This document shows, in pieces, positions 24,887 to 34,401 of a DNA stretch of 53,673 nt. The stretch comes from Hyphomicrobiales bacterium (GTDB lineage: Bacteria; Pseudomonadota; Alphaproteobacteria; Rhizobiales; CAJQND01), in contig JANQOW010000102.1 in assembly GCA_028285595.1 (NCBI GenBank), positions 1 to 53,673 on the forward strand, given 5' to 3'. Made by a program: the position numbers and the translations under genes. The notes under the pieces were generated by a model. That model did not search any database and was not told the DNA's origin. It saw nothing but the letters and a program-made list of their open reading frames with translations. Within the stretch, counting starts at the first letter, position 1. Each line of letters opens with the position of its first letter.

Positions 24887-26620
24887 ATGAGCGCACTAAA
24901 GGCGCCATTTAGGGAGATCGCCGTGGCAGCACGCACCCACGACAACAAGTTTACCGACAAATGGCTCACGTCCTATCCTTCTGATGTGGACTGGCATGCC
25001 CCCCTTGTGCCGTCGACCTTGCCAGATATGTTTGACGAAGCCGTAAAGCGTTTTGGCCCGCAGAATTTGACCGATTTTCTGGGCAAGAAGCTCACGTTCA
25101 ATGATCTCGGTGAAGCGACCAGTAAGCTGGCGGCCGGTCTACAGAACGCAGGCATCACAAAGGGGAGCAAAGTCGGCCTCTTCCTGCCCAACTGCCCCTA
25201 TTACATCAGCTGCTATTTCGCAGCGCTCAAACTCGGCGCTGTGGTGATCAACTTCAATCCGCTCTACACCGAAGAAGAGGTTGAGTACCAAGCCCGCGAC
25301 GCCGGGATCGATCTGATGGTGACATTAGATCTCAAGCTGCTGTTCGATAAGGTGGCAGCCGTTGCCAAGAGCGGCGCGGTGAACCGGATCATGGTTTGCA
25401 GCTTCGCCCCGCTCCTCCCCACGCTGAAGAGCATTCTGTTCAAGCTTTTCAAGGGTAAGGAATTGGCCGATGTGACCGCAGCCGGATTGGGCTCGTCTCT
25501 TCTGACCTATGATGCGCTGACCGACAATTCCGGCCAATTCACGCCTGCGGAACTGGATGCCGAAAACGACGTGGCACTGTTCCAATACACCGGCGGCACG
25601 ACGGGCGTGCCCAAGGGCGCCATGCTGACCCACGCCAATCTCGCCATCAATTGCGAGCAGATCCGCCTTTGGAGCACGGGGATTGAAATCGGCAATGAAC
25701 GGATCATGGCCATCCTGCCGTTCTTCCATGTCTTCGCCATGACCTGCATCATGAACACTGCGATCAAGTGCGGCTTCGAGATCATTATCATGCCGCGCTT
25801 CGATCTGGATCAGGCGGTCAAGATCATCAAGTCGGCAAGGCCCACATTGTTGCCCGGCGTGCCGACACTCTACACCGCGCTGATGAACCACAAGGATCTC
25901 GACGCGGCGGGTTTGAGCTCGCTGAAATACTGCATGTCGGGCGGCGCGCCGTTGCCGCTGGAAGTGCGCCGCAAGTTTGAAGCTCTCGCCGGCTGCGGTC
26001 TTATCGAGGGCTATGGGCTTTCGGAGACCTCACCGGTTGCCACGGCCAATCCCTATAATGGCCTGGAGAAGGAAAACTCCATCGGCCAGCCCCTGCCCGG
26101 CACCTATATCTCCATTCGTTCACTGGACGATCCGGCCATCGAGCTGGACGTGGGCGAGAACGGTGAAATCTGTATTGCCGGCCCGCAGGTGATGGCCGGC
26201 TACTGGAACAAGCCGAAGGAAACGGCCGAGACCTTCAGCGGTGAGTATTTCCGAACAGGCGATGTCGGCTACATGGACGATGACGGTTTCATCTACATCG
26301 TCGACCGCATCAAAGACATGATCAACTGCTCAGGCTTCAAGGTCTATCCGCGCCGGATCGAAGATGCGATCTACACCCATCCATCCGTGGACGAAGTAAC
26401 TGTGATCGGCGTGCCGGATGAGTATCGCGGTGAAACGCCAAAAGCCTTCATCAAACTGAAGGCCGGCACGACCGCCACCGAAGAGGACATCCGCAAAGCG
26501 ATCGAGCCCAAGCTCGCCAAGATCGAGATGCCCGAGTACATAGAGTTCCGCGATGAGCTGCCGAAGACCATGGTGGGCAAGCTCTCCAAGAAGGAGCTGC
26601 GTGAAAGCGAACCATCTTAA
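24887..26620 (+). CDS. Long-chain fatty-acid-CoA ligase (FadD-like)
   Basis: Activates fatty acids with ATP and coenzyme A by way of an acyl-adenylate. The 577 residues show the adenylation motifs in order: YTGGTTGVPKGAMLTH, GYGLSETSPVAT, YFRTGDVGYMDDDGFIYIVDR and the C-terminal lysine region near LPKTMVGKLSKKELR. The N-terminus (TDKWLTSYPSDVDWHAPLV) is that of alphaproteobacterial FadD. It stands alone on the plus strand, divergent from the Sel1 gene, with no beta-oxidation genes beside it. Chain-length preference is not visible. Confidence 0.92.
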   Translation: MSALKAPFREIAVAARTHDNKFTDKWLTSYPSDVDWHAPLVPSTLPDMFDEAVKRFGPQNLTDFLGKKLTFNDLGEATSKLAAGLQNAGITKGSKVGLFLPNCPYYISCYFAALKLGAVVINFNPLYTEEEVEYQARDAGIDLMVTLDLKLLFDKVAAVAKSGAVNRIMVCSFAPLLPTLKSILFKLFKGKELADVTAAGLGSSLLTYDALTDNSGQFTPAELDAENDVALFQYTGGTTGVPKGAMLTHANLAINCEQIRLWSTGIEIGNERIMAILPFFHVFAMTCIMNTAIKCGFEIIIMPRFDLDQAVKIIKSARPTLLPGVPTLYTALMNHKDLDAAGLSSLKYCMSGGAPLPLEVRRKFEALAGCGLIEGYGLSETSPVATANPYNGLEKENSIGQPLPGTYISIRSLDDPAIELDVGENGEICIAGPQVMAGYWNKPKETAETFSGEYFRTGDVGYMDDDGFIYIVDRIKDMINCSGFKVYPRRIEDAIYTHPSVDEVTVIGVPDEYRGETPKAFIKLKAGTTATEEDIRKAIEPKLAKIEMPEYIEFRDELPKTMVGKLSKKELRESEPS

Positions 26621-26752
26621 TCCACTGCGTTAACCACATTGTTTAAACTTTTAACGGTTTTCCCCATCTTGCCTCAAATCCGTGTTAATGCCTTCTGGTT
26701 GCCTCGAAATCGTCAATTAGTGGCGGCATAGTCGAGCCTTCAAAAGAGTGGG

Positions 26753-27628
26753 ATGGAGTCGAGTATGGATAGTCCGGCGCAGCAGGGGATCTGGGGCGAT
26801 GAATTCCATTTTTTACCGTTTGTATCGATCATGGGGGCCAGCACAATTGGCGCAGTGAATGCGTCGATGGCGATGGCCCGAGACGGAATGCCCGGCTCCG
26901 TTGGCATCATCTTCCTCATGGCATGGGGCCTCGTCACCTGCATGTTGCTGGTGGCGGGCAATCAACTGTTCTGCCGCAAGAAGCTCGCGAAAACTCTTAA
27001 TCGCACCGTCGTTGCCCGCACCGGCTCCGGCGCGGCATTTGTGTTGGTCACTTTGTTCGCCGTTTACGGCACCTACACCGCGGTGAGTTCCGTATCAGGA
27101 GCACAAGCCCGGTCAGTTGTTGCAGTGCCTGAAGTGCAATCCACCCTCCCCGTCACGGCGTCCGTACAACCGGCCCCCTCCACATCAACGGGCGCGGGAT
27201 CTGTGCATTATCAAACGACCGGTCAGACCTATCGGCCCGCCGGCGCTCTGCCTGCCCCGATCGCACCCCCGATCGGCGAGTTGGCACGGCTTCCGAAGCC
27301 CGCCGCAACTGAAGAGCCTAGCTTGAACGCCACGCGTGGGCAGGATCCAGATGCGTCAGCTTTAGAGATCAATCCGAACGCACAAGCGCCCAAACGTAAA
27401 GCGATCCAGAAGCGTCCGGCCAAAAAGAAAACGAGGCCGGCAAAAGCCAAGAGCATCATCGCCAAACCGGCAAAACCGGTGACGTTCTCAACCGTGGACA
27501 GTGCGTCCGCGCCTGCACCGGCGCGTCAGCTTCAAGGCGAAACCAGCCAGAGTAATGGCTCCAACTTCTCAGCAAAATCCATCGGATGTTCAGGACGGAA
27601 TTGCCGCGAAGTTGACGATAACCGCTAG
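26753..27628 (+). CDS. Unrecognised membrane protein with Pro/Ala- and Lys-rich tail
   Basis: 291 residues that I cannot place in a family. Three hydrophobic segments lie at about 22-41, 48-71 and 91-112. They are followed by a long disordered region: Pro/Ala/Thr rich to ~210, a strongly basic stretch at ~213-240 ([20 protein letters not shown]), and a C-terminus with two cysteines ([14 protein letters not shown]). The start could be 26753 or the ATG at 26765, which has GGAG six bases upstream. The preceding 130 bases are AT-richer than their surroundings and probably hold the promoter. It ends in a 4-base convergent overlap with tgt. A basic tail after membrane helices could bind nucleic acid or cell wall; this is speculation. 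Confidence 0.65.
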   Translation: MESSMDSPAQQGIWGDEFHFLPFVSIMGASTIGAVNASMAMARDGMPGSVGIIFLMAWGLVTCMLLVAGNQLFCRKKLAKTLNRTVVARTGSGAAFVLVTLFAVYGTYTAVSSVSGAQARSVVAVPEVQSTLPVTASVQPAPSTSTGAGSVHYQTTGQTYRPAGALPAPIAPPIGELARLPKPAATEEPSLNATRGQDPDASALEINPNAQAPKRKAIQKRPAKKKTRPAKAKSIIAKPAKPVTFSTVDSASAPAPARQLQGETSQSNGSNFSAKSIGCSGRNCREVDDNR

Positions 27629-28755
27629 TTCGGCGGAACATCTCCCCTGGCCCAGCCTTCCTGCACATCAGCGCAGTAATCGGCATAAGTGCCCGCCTCA
27701 ATGGCCGCACGCGCGCCTGCCATCAGGTCCTGATAATAGGCAATGTTTGCCCACGTGAGCAGCATGGATCCCAGATACTCCCCGCACCGGATCAGATGGT
27801 GAAGATAAGCCCGTGAGTAATCTCGTGCCGCCGGACAACTGCTTTCAGGATCAAGCGGGCGCGGATCGGAGGCGTGGCGGGCATTCCGCAGATTGATTTT
27901 ACCGAACCGGGTGAACGTTTGTCCGTGGCGGCCAGACCGCGTCGGCATCACGCAGTCGAACATATCGATCCCCAGAGCGACGGATTTCAGAAGATCATCG
28001 GGTGTCCCCACGCCCATGAGATAGCGCGGCTTGTGCTGAGGCATCAGGGGCAATACGCCCTCAAGGACCCGCAGCATCTCAGCTTGGCCCTCCCCCACAG
28101 CGAGCCCGCCGATCGAGTACCCCGGAAAATCCATGTCGATGAGCGCACGAGCTGAAAGCGCCCGCAGATCTTCGTAGACGGAGCCTTGAACAATGCCAAA
28201 AAGAGCCTGATGTCGTTTCGGGCCAAACGCCGCTTTAGACCGTTCTGCCCAGCGCAGCGAGAGCTCCATGGAGACCTTGGCCTCTTCATGACTGGCGGGA
28301 TGGGGCGTACATTCGTCCAACTGCATTTGGATGTCTGACCCCAGCAACCCTTGGATCTCAACAGATCGCTCCGGCGTCAGTTCATGGCGCGAGCCGTCAA
28401 TGTGGGACTGGAAGGTGACGCCCTGTTCGGTCATCTTGCGCAACTTGGCCAGCGACATGACTTGAAAGCCGCCCGAATCGGTGAGGATCGGATGCGGCCA
28501 CCGCATGAAATGGTGGAGGCCACCAAGTGCCACCACCTCCTCAGCACCTGGCCGCAGCATCAGGTGGTACGTGTTGCCTAAAACGATATCTGCACCGCAC
28601 GCCCGCACCTGCTCAGGATACATGGCTTTCACCGTGCCGGCGGTTCCCACAGGCATGAAGGCGGGCGTACGGATCTCCCCACGCGGTGTAACCACCCGGG
28701 CGCGCCGTGCGGCGCCGTCACTGGCCAGCAGCTCAAATCCAAACTCATCGGCCAT
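27625..28755 (-). CDS. tgt: tRNA-guanine transglycosylase
   Basis: Exchanges guanine-34 of GUN tRNAs for preQ1, the base later made into queuosine. The 376 residues have the substrate Asp93 ([11 protein letters not shown]) and the nucleophile Asp264 ([13 protein letters not shown]), so it should be active. The usual C-terminal zinc site CxCx2C...H is mostly missing: the sequence is [14 protein letters not shown], keeping only Cys307, and the histidine is Ala336 in [11 protein letters not shown]. This is unusual compared with the E. coli and Zymomonas enzymes. The start used is the ATG at 28755, which overlaps the queA stop by one base (TGATG), so the pair is coupled. Confidence 0.95.
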   Translation of the reverse strand: MADEFGFELLASDGAARRARVVTPRGEIRTPAFMPVGTAGTVKAMYPEQVRACGADIVLGNTYHLMLRPGAEEVVALGGLHHFMRWPHPILTDSGGFQVMSLAKLRKMTEQGVTFQSHIDGSRHELTPERSVEIQGLLGSDIQMQLDECTPHPASHEEAKVSMELSLRWAERSKAAFGPKRHQALFGIVQGSVYEDLRALSARALIDMDFPGYSIGGLAVGEGQAEMLRVLEGVLPLMPQHKPRYLMGVGTPDDLLKSVALGIDMFDCVMPTRSGRHGQTFTRFGKINLRNARHASDPRPLDPESSCPAARDYSRAYLHHLIRCGEYLGSMLLTWANIAYYQDLMAGARAAIEAGTYADYCADVQEGWARGDVPPN

Positions 28756-29822
28756 CACGCAAAATCCATCCGGTGCAACAGGCAGGCATCGCCGTAGGAA
28801 TAGAAACGATATTCATTGGCAATGGCATATGCATAAGCCTCTTGCATCCGGTCAAGGCCGCTGAAGGCGGACACCAGCATGAAAAGCGTGGAGCGCGGCA
28901 GGTGGAAATTGGTCAGCAGCAGGTCCACTGCCCGAAAGCGGTAACCCGGCGTAATGAAGATGTCGGTGCTGCCGGAGAATGCTTGAACCTCACCGTTCGC
29001 ATCCGCCGCGCTTTCCAGAAGACGCAAGGAGGTGGTGCCGACCGCAACCAAACGCCCCCCCGATGCCCTGGCCGCGTTCAGGCGCTCGGCACCTTCAACG
29101 CTGACCTCCCCCCATTCCGAATGCATGTGGTGTTGCCGCGTGTCCTCAGCTTTCACCGGCAAAAAGGTGCCTGCGCCCACATGCAAGGTCACGAATTCAC
29201 AGGCAATGCCTGCCGCCTCAAGGCTATCCAGCAACTCATCGGTGAAATGCAGACCCGCAGTTGGCGCAGCCACGGCACCATCTTGGGAGGAATAGATTGT
29301 CTGATAATCCCCACTGTCCCGCTCATCCACCGGTCTCTGAGACGCAATGTAAGGCGGCAGCGGCATGATCCCAAGCTGCGCCACCGCCTCGTCCAACGCC
29401 GGTCCCTCGGTGCTGAAGGTCAGTTCGATCTCACCGCCGTCACGTTTGGCCGACACGGAGGCAGACAGTGAGGCGCCGGGCGTGCTTCCAAACTTGATTT
29501 CATCGCCCACAACCAGTTTTCGCCCGGGCTTGGCAAAGGCAGCCCAGCGGTCGCCGGCTTGGCGCTGGTGCAACGTCACCTCGATTTTTGGAGTTGCCTC
29601 GCCCCGGCCAATTCTCACGCCGCTCAACTGGGCGGGAATGACCCTGGTGTTATTGAACACAAGGACATCCCCGGCCCGCAAACGGCTGGCCAATTGCCCA
29701 ACAGAGTGATCGCTCAAGCCGTCTTGCGACACCTCAAGCAGCCGAGCAGAATCGCGCGGGACAGCGGGCCGCAGTGCGATGCGCTCCTTGGGCAGGTCAA
29801 AATCGAATGCGTCGACGCGCAT
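28755..29822 (-). CDS. queA: S-adenosylmethionine:tRNA ribosyltransferase-isomerase
   Basis: Transfers and rearranges the ribose of S-adenosylmethionine onto preQ1 in tRNA to give epoxyqueuosine, the step after Tgt. The 355 residues match the family from [19 protein letters not shown] through [13 protein letters not shown], the [10 protein letters not shown] block and the C-terminal [16 protein letters not shown]. It runs directly into tgt. Cyclophilin genes precede it on the same strand with a 29-base gap, so one operon from coaD to tgt is plausible. Confidence 0.96.
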   Translation of the reverse strand: MRVDAFDFDLPKERIALRPAVPRDSARLLEVSQDGLSDHSVGQLASRLRAGDVLVFNNTRVIPAQLSGVRIGRGEATPKIEVTLHQRQAGDRWAAFAKPGRKLVVGDEIKFGSTPGASLSASVSAKRDGGEIELTFSTEGPALDEAVAQLGIMPLPPYIASQRPVDERDSGDYQTIYSSQDGAVAAPTAGLHFTDELLDSLEAAGIACEFVTLHVGAGTFLPVKAEDTRQHHMHSEWGEVSVEGAERLNAARASGGRLVAVGTTSLRLLESAADANGEVQAFSGSTDIFITPGYRFRAVDLLLTNFHLPRSTLFMLVSAFSGLDRMQEAYAYAIANEYRFYSYGDACLLHRMDFA

Positions 29823-29851
29823 GGGCGCGCCCTCACTTTACCGCTGGCGCT

Positions 29852-30325
29852 CTAGGCCATATCTGCGGCAACAACCATGCTGACAATGTGGTCGGGATTG
29901 CGCACAGGTTCGCCACGCTCAATCTGATCCACGTTTTCCATGCCTTCGATCACCTTGCCCCAAACCGTGTATTGCCGGTTCAGGAATGAAGCGTCGTCAA
30001 AGCAGATGAAAAACTGGCTGTTTGCACTGTTGGGCATGGAGGAACGGGCCATAGAGGCCGTACCGCGCACGTGGGGCTCATCGTTGAACTCCGCTTCAAG
30101 ATCCGGATAGCTGGAGCCGCCTGTACCCGTGCCGTGGGGGCAACCGGTTTGAGCCATGAAGCCATCGATCACCCGGTGGAACTTGATGCCGTCATAGAAC
30201 TTCTCGCGGGCCAGCTTTTTGATGTGCGCCACGTGACCCGGCGCCAGGTCTGGGCGCATCTCGATGACAACCGTCCCCTTGCTGGTTTCCATCACGAGGG
30301 TGTTTTCAGGATCGTTGTAAGCCAT
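29852..30325 (-). CDS. Cytoplasmic cyclophilin-type peptidyl-prolyl isomerase
   Basis: Catalyses cis-trans isomerisation of X-Pro bonds. The 157 residues have the catalytic core FHRVIDGFMAQTG (active Arg), the SANSQFFI segment and FLNRQYTVWGKVIEGM. There is no signal peptide. It is a tandem paralogue of the next gene upstream, with clear likeness along its whole length. Confidence 0.93.
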   Translation of the reverse strand: MAYNDPENTLVMETSKGTVVIEMRPDLAPGHVAHIKKLAREKFYDGIKFHRVIDGFMAQTGCPHGTGTGGSSYPDLEAEFNDEPHVRGTASMARSSMPNSANSQFFICFDDASFLNRQYTVWGKVIEGMENVDQIERGEPVRNPDHIVSMVVAADMA

Positions 30326-30352
30326 GAATTCTAGTCTTTCTGTGCGGTTAAG

Positions 30353-30904
30353 TTATTTTACGTCCGCTGCAACGCGCAGGGACTTCATGATGTCTGGGTT
30401 TCTGACCATGCCGGATTGGTCGGTGCCTTTGCGCAGCTTGTCGATATGTTCCATACCGCTCACCACCTCACCGAACACGGTGTACTTTCCATTCAGGAAA
30501 GACGAACGGGCATAGGTGATGAAGAACTGTGAGTTGGCGCTGTGCGGGTTTTGGGCCCGGGCCATCCCTACGGTGCCGCGCTCATAAGGCGTAAGAGAGA
30601 ATTCCGCTTTCAGATCGGGATACTTGGACCCGCCGGTGCCGGTTCCGGTGGGATCGCCGGTTTGAGCCATAAAGCCATCAATCACCCGATGAAACTTGAT
30701 GTTATTGTAAAAACCCTCGCGCGCCAGTTTCTTAATGTGCGCCACATGGTTGGGCGCAAGGTCGGGCCTCAGCTTAATGACCGTGCGGCCATATTTGGTT
30801 TCAAGATAGAGCGTGTTCTCCGGGTCCAGGTTCTGGGCCTGCGGGGCGGCGCTGAAGGCGACAAGCGCGGAGAGTACGGTTCCCAGAAATACACGTCTTT
30901 TCAT
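30353..30904 (-). CDS. Exported cyclophilin-type peptidyl-prolyl isomerase
   Basis: A 183-residue paralogue of the previous cyclophilin, with a signal peptide MKRRVFLGTVLSALVAFSAA cleaved near PQAQN, so it should work in the periplasm. The core FHRVIDGFMAQTG and SANSQFFITYARSSFLNGKY are conserved. AGGAAATTGTT precedes the ATG. The copy pair covers both compartments, an arrangement usual beside coaD in alphaproteobacteria. Confidence 0.92.
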   Translation of the reverse strand: MKRRVFLGTVLSALVAFSAAPQAQNLDPENTLYLETKYGRTVIKLRPDLAPNHVAHIKKLAREGFYNNIKFHRVIDGFMAQTGDPTGTGTGGSKYPDLKAEFSLTPYERGTVGMARAQNPHSANSQFFITYARSSFLNGKYTVFGEVVSGMEHIDKLRKGTDQSGMVRNPDIMKSLRVAADVK

Positions 30905-30933
30905 AACAATTTCCTGTACTTGATTGATTTGAT

Positions 30934-31419
30934 TCAGGTCTTGGCAATCGCATCGGCAACAATCTCCGGAACAAATCCGGAGATATCACCACCCATGGAG
31001 GCGATTTGCTTCACCAATGAGGAGGCAATGTGGCGAACCGGGCCGCTGGCCGGCAAAAACACGGTTTCCAGTTCCGGCGCCAGCTTGCCGTTCATGCCAG
31101 CCATTTGCATTTCGTAGGCATAATCAGTGGCATCGCGCAAACCTCGAATGAGCAGAGATGCGCCTGCCGTCCGTGCCGCATCGACCACCAGATTGTCGAA
31201 CGTTTCCACCACAATCTCGCAGCCACGCTCCTCGCCGATGGGACCCGCGACCCGTTCCAGGAGGTCGACCCTGACCTCACCGGCCAGAAAAGGTTTCTTG
31301 CTGTGGCTGATCCCCACGGCAAGGACCAGCCGGTCGACAATACCGCATGCCCGCCGGATCACGTCCACATGGCCGTTGGTAACAGGGTCAAAGCTTCCTG
31401 GATAATAGGCGGTTCGCAT
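30934..31419 (-). CDS. coaD: Phosphopantetheine adenylyltransferase
   Basis: Penultimate step of coenzyme A synthesis: joins AMP to 4'-phosphopantetheine. The 161 residues begin MRTAYYPGSFDPVTNGHVDV, with the TNGH nucleotidyl-transfer motif, and have PVRHIASSLVKQIA near the end. The frame is open further upstream, but this ATG gives the standard length and start. It is followed on the same strand by the two cyclophilins. Confidence 0.95.
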   Translation of the reverse strand: MRTAYYPGSFDPVTNGHVDVIRRACGIVDRLVLAVGISHSKKPFLAGEVRVDLLERVAGPIGEERGCEIVVETFDNLVVDAARTAGASLLIRGLRDATDYAYEMQMAGMNGKLAPELETVFLPASGPVRHIASSLVKQIASMGGDISGFVPEIVADAIAKT

Positions 31420-31448
31420 TGCGGGTTCAGTTCTGGTTGTTGGTCCGA

Positions 31449-32063
31449 TCAGCGCCGCGCCAGGGCGAGCCACACTCCGCCGCCCACCAAGAACGCTCCA
31501 CTTATGCGCTGTGTAAGGCGAATCCGGGAGCGTGACAACCAATTCCCCGCCTGTCCGGCCATCAGTGCATAGAGGCTGTCAAAATTCGCGCCGACCAGCA
31601 TAAACAGCACGCCTAAGAATATGGTCTGACCCACCAAGCTGCTTTCGGTGTTGAGGAACTGTGGAATGAACGCCCCGTAGAACAACAAAGCCTTGGGATT
31701 GGACAGCATCACCAAGAACCCCTGCAGGAAGAAGTTAGGCCGCTCCTCGGTGTCTTCTACGGCAACATCGCCAATCTCACCACCTGCCCGGATCATCTTG
31801 ATGCCCAGATAGATCAAATACGCCGCCCCGGCCAAACGCAGCCAATCAAACCACCAGCTCATGGTCTGCATAAGCGTGTTGAGGCCGGCCACCAGCACAG
31901 CCAACACCACCGCCAGCCCAAGCTGGCTGCCGGCCACGTTCAGAAGGCCCGCTTTGGCGCCATACCGGATGCTGTTTGCGATGATCACAGTGACCATCGG
32001 GCCAGGCACAATCACCACCACGAACGACGCAAGCAGGAAGGCAATGAGGAATTCAATAGGCAT
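31449..32063 (-). CDS. LysE/RhtB-family exporter
   Basis: A 204-residue inner-membrane protein with six hydrophobic helices. The N-terminal VPGPMVTVIIANSIRYGAKA and the mid FLVMLSNPKALLFYGAFIPQF are the family signatures. Members export amino acids such as lysine, threonine or homoserine lactone; the substrate here is not known. It lies 29 bases upstream of coaD on the same strand. Confidence 0.9.
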   Translation of the reverse strand: MPIEFLIAFLLASFVVVIVPGPMVTVIIANSIRYGAKAGLLNVAGSQLGLAVVLAVLVAGLNTLMQTMSWWFDWLRLAGAAYLIYLGIKMIRAGGEIGDVAVEDTEERPNFFLQGFLVMLSNPKALLFYGAFIPQFLNTESSLVGQTIFLGVLFMLVGANFDSLYALMAGQAGNWLSRSRIRLTQRISGAFLVGGGVWLALARR

Positions 32064-32114
32064 CAGCGCCGATATAAGTCACAGATTATCCCCTATGCCA
32101 AGCGCCTTCACTCT

Positions 32115-33755
32115 TCAGGCGGCCAGCTTCTGACGGCAGTAGCAGGACGCTTTGATTTCCACCTCCGCCCGCGCAAGGGCCTTGTCGAGCTGAAGCTTCA
32201 CCTGCAGGGCCTCTGCCTCCTCCCCGCGCCGGCTCAAACACTCATGCAAGCCATGCAGGCTCCACACGTTACCTGGATGCTGACATGCCCGGCTCAAGGT
32301 GGCATCAAGGCCCAAATCGGCCCGGTACACCGCTTCGGCGTCCTCATACTGCCCCTGCTCGATCAGGAGAGCACCGAGCGCATGGCGTGTTGGCTGCATC
32401 CAGCCCCATGGTTCGTCATAGGGAAGGTTATCGTCCAGTTCCACGGATGCGCGCAGATGCTCAAAGGCCTTGGCATGGTTGCCTTTGTGATACTCAAGCT
32501 CCCCAAGGAGCATCTGTTCAGCCACCTTTAGGATGTCATTGCACGTATTGTTGAACAGCATACGTGTCTCCTGCACCCGCTCTGAGGCCGCATAGAAACG
32601 ATCGCGCTCGGCTTCCGCCTCATCCAATTTGCCGGTATTGGCCAGAGCTACAGTCCGCGCATAGTGCATCATGGCGGTCGTGACACTGTAGAGATCCTGA
32701 TCGGTTGGCAATTCCTGCGCCAGAATGTCCGACCACAGGCCGAAGCGGATCAGAACGTGCTGCTTCATGGGGATAAACCCCTCAAACCAATCTGCCATGG
32801 CGGCGAGGAAGTCTTCAGGGATGGTTTCAATAAGCTCGTCGGCCGTGGTGAGCGCCACCGTGGGTTGGCCGAGGAACATGGCACCATAGATCTTGAAATG
32901 GTAATTATGGCAGCGATAGACCGAATAGAAATTGTCGGCTCCCTCAGCCGCCAAGAACTTGCGGTCGGCCACAATGGCGGTGTGGTTCCGGGACACCACA
33001 TTCTGATAGTCCCCGCAGAGCACGTCGATATGGGTTGCCATATGCAATAGATGCCCGGCATCCGGCACCAGAGTGCTGAGGGCGTCCCCATGGCGCAACG
33101 CACGTTCCGGATGCGGCGACATTTCCATCAAGTGAATATACATGTGCAGCAGACCCGGATGCGTCCAGGCATCCGCGCTCGTGTCGAACGCGTTCTCCAG
33201 AACCGCGATCGCTTCCAGCGTGTCAGCGCCGTCTGCGGGCTTGCCTGACGGCAAGTCCCACAACTGCCACGGCGTGCGGTTCATGATGGCTTCGGCAAAC
33301 AGGCAACTCACATCCAAATCGCCCTCATGGGCCTGATAGACGCTGCGCATGGCGTCTGCGAAAGCGTCGTTCCAGGGCGCAAATTCCTCGACGGCCGGGT
33401 CTTCCGGATAGCGCTTAACGATCGCCTCAATCAGATCACGCTCAAACGGAGAAACCTTATCTTTCAGTTCGTTAGCGCTGGCGATCGCAGTGCCTGCCAG
33501 CTCCAGGCAGTCGGGCTTTTCCTCCTCCTCGAAGGTTTCCCATGGTTTGTTGTAATTTGGGCCAATGGCATATGCGATCCCCCAATGGGCCATGGCGCAA
33601 TCAGGATCTGCGGCGAGCGCTTTCTGGAAGCACACAATGGCTTCTTCGTGATTATACGCGTAGGTCCAGATCAGCCCCCGGTCGAACCATAGTTGAGCGT
33701 CCTGAGAAGATGTGGTGACTTTTCGGGAATAGCTGCCGAGATCGTAATAGGCCAT
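32115..33755 (-). CDS. Large tetratricopeptide-repeat protein
   Basis: A 546-residue cytoplasmic protein without signal peptide. A clear TPR unit is at about 18-55 (AYNHEEAIVCFQKALAADPD, AMAHWGIAYAIGP), and more are seen at about 370-410 and 450-500 (HALGALLIEQGQYEDAEAVY). The middle (HPGLLHMYIHLMEMSP, LLHMATHIDVLCGDYQ) is His/Met rich. Whole-length it resembles the TTC38-like TPR proteins of proteobacteria, whose role is unknown. A very strong ribosome site, AAGGAGGA, precedes the ATG, so it is probably well translated. Confidence 0.82.
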   Translation of the reverse strand: MAYYDLGSYSRKVTTSSQDAQLWFDRGLIWTYAYNHEEAIVCFQKALAADPDCAMAHWGIAYAIGPNYNKPWETFEEEEKPDCLELAGTAIASANELKDKVSPFERDLIEAIVKRYPEDPAVEEFAPWNDAFADAMRSVYQAHEGDLDVSCLFAEAIMNRTPWQLWDLPSGKPADGADTLEAIAVLENAFDTSADAWTHPGLLHMYIHLMEMSPHPERALRHGDALSTLVPDAGHLLHMATHIDVLCGDYQNVVSRNHTAIVADRKFLAAEGADNFYSVYRCHNYHFKIYGAMFLGQPTVALTTADELIETIPEDFLAAMADWFEGFIPMKQHVLIRFGLWSDILAQELPTDQDLYSVTTAMMHYARTVALANTGKLDEAEAERDRFYAASERVQETRMLFNNTCNDILKVAEQMLLGELEYHKGNHAKAFEHLRASVELDDNLPYDEPWGWMQPTRHALGALLIEQGQYEDAEAVYRADLGLDATLSRACQHPGNVWSLHGLHECLSRRGEEAEALQVKLQLDKALARAEVEIKASCYCRQKLAA

Positions 33756-33789
33756 GGCGGTCCTCCTTTCACGGATGATCTCTACCGTA

Positions 33790-33824
33790 ACAGATCCGCG
33801 CTCATCAATTAAGACAGATCCGCG
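33790..33824. repeat. 11-bp direct repeat between divergent genes
   Basis: ACAGATCCGCG occurs at 33790-33800 and again at 33814-33824, a 24-base period. It lies in the 202-base gap between the divergent TPR and small secreted protein genes and could be a pair of regulator sites on nearly the same face of the helix. Confidence 0.4.
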
Positions 33825-33916
33825 GCGGTTCAGAACATGAACGCAAGATGAACTGCGTGCTCAGCTTCACTTCAGCCTGACCTGTCTAAAACACGTCTCA
33901 TGACAACGCGGGGCAC

Positions 33917-33931
33917 GAACCTCAGAGGTTC
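33917..33931 (+). promoter_or_regulatory. Leader hairpin of the small secreted protein gene
   Basis: GAACCT-CAG-AGGTTC is a perfect dyad 27 bases before the ATG. GGG before it and CCC after it can extend the stem with a small bulge. In the message this would be a stable 5' hairpin. Confidence 0.4.
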
Positions 33932-33957
33932 CCCGGGGCAGATAGAGGGATTAGACA

Positions 33958-34212
33958 ATGTTCAAGAAAACCGTCACCGGCATTGCCGCAGCAGCAGCCA
34001 TCACCGTCACCGCACTGGCGAGCACGGCAACCACCGCACAGGCCGGCAGCAAGTTTCACTTCTCAATCGGTGTGCCCAGCGTCACCCACGGCTATTATGG
34101 TGGTCAGGCCTACTATGGTAATCCGTGCCGCCACTGGAAGCGCAAATGGCGCCGCACAGGCCGCTACTACTACCTGCGCCGCTACCGTCGCTGCATGCAC
34201 AACTACCACTAA
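33958..34212 (+). CDS. Small Tyr/Arg-rich secreted protein of unknown function
   Basis: 84 residues. A signal peptide (MFKKTVTGIAAAAAITVTAL, cleavage after TAQA) is followed by a ~55-residue mature part very rich in Tyr, Arg and His (GYYGGQAYYGNPCRHWKRKW, then YYYLRRYRRCMHNYH) with two cysteines. It is strongly basic. I know no function; small basic Tyr-rich secreted proteins are common in Rhizobiales. A good intrinsic terminator follows, so it is a single-gene unit with its own leader. Confidence 0.75.
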   Translation: MFKKTVTGIAAAAAITVTALASTATTAQAGSKFHFSIGVPSVTHGYYGGQAYYGNPCRHWKRKWRRTGRYYYLRRYRRCMHNYH

Positions 34213-34243
34213 GCCACCGCACCCCTGTTGACTTTCAAGCAGC

Positions 34244-34273
34244 CCCCGGACCCTCAAGAGGTCCGGGGTTTTT
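34244..34273 (+). terminator. Rho-independent terminator
   Basis: CCCCGGACC (34244-34252), loop of 7, GGTCCGGGG (34260-34268), then TTTTT. A perfect 9-bp stem, 31 bases after the small secreted protein gene. Confidence 0.92.
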
Positions 34274-34401
34274 CGTTTTGTCCACCCGCCACCAACCGAT
34301 GGGACAAAACTTTCCTGCGCTTGGCCCCTGCCCTCGGCGTTGGCCAGCGGCTATCATCAACGCCGCGTCATTTAAACTTCGGACCAAGGGCGGCGGATCC
34401 A

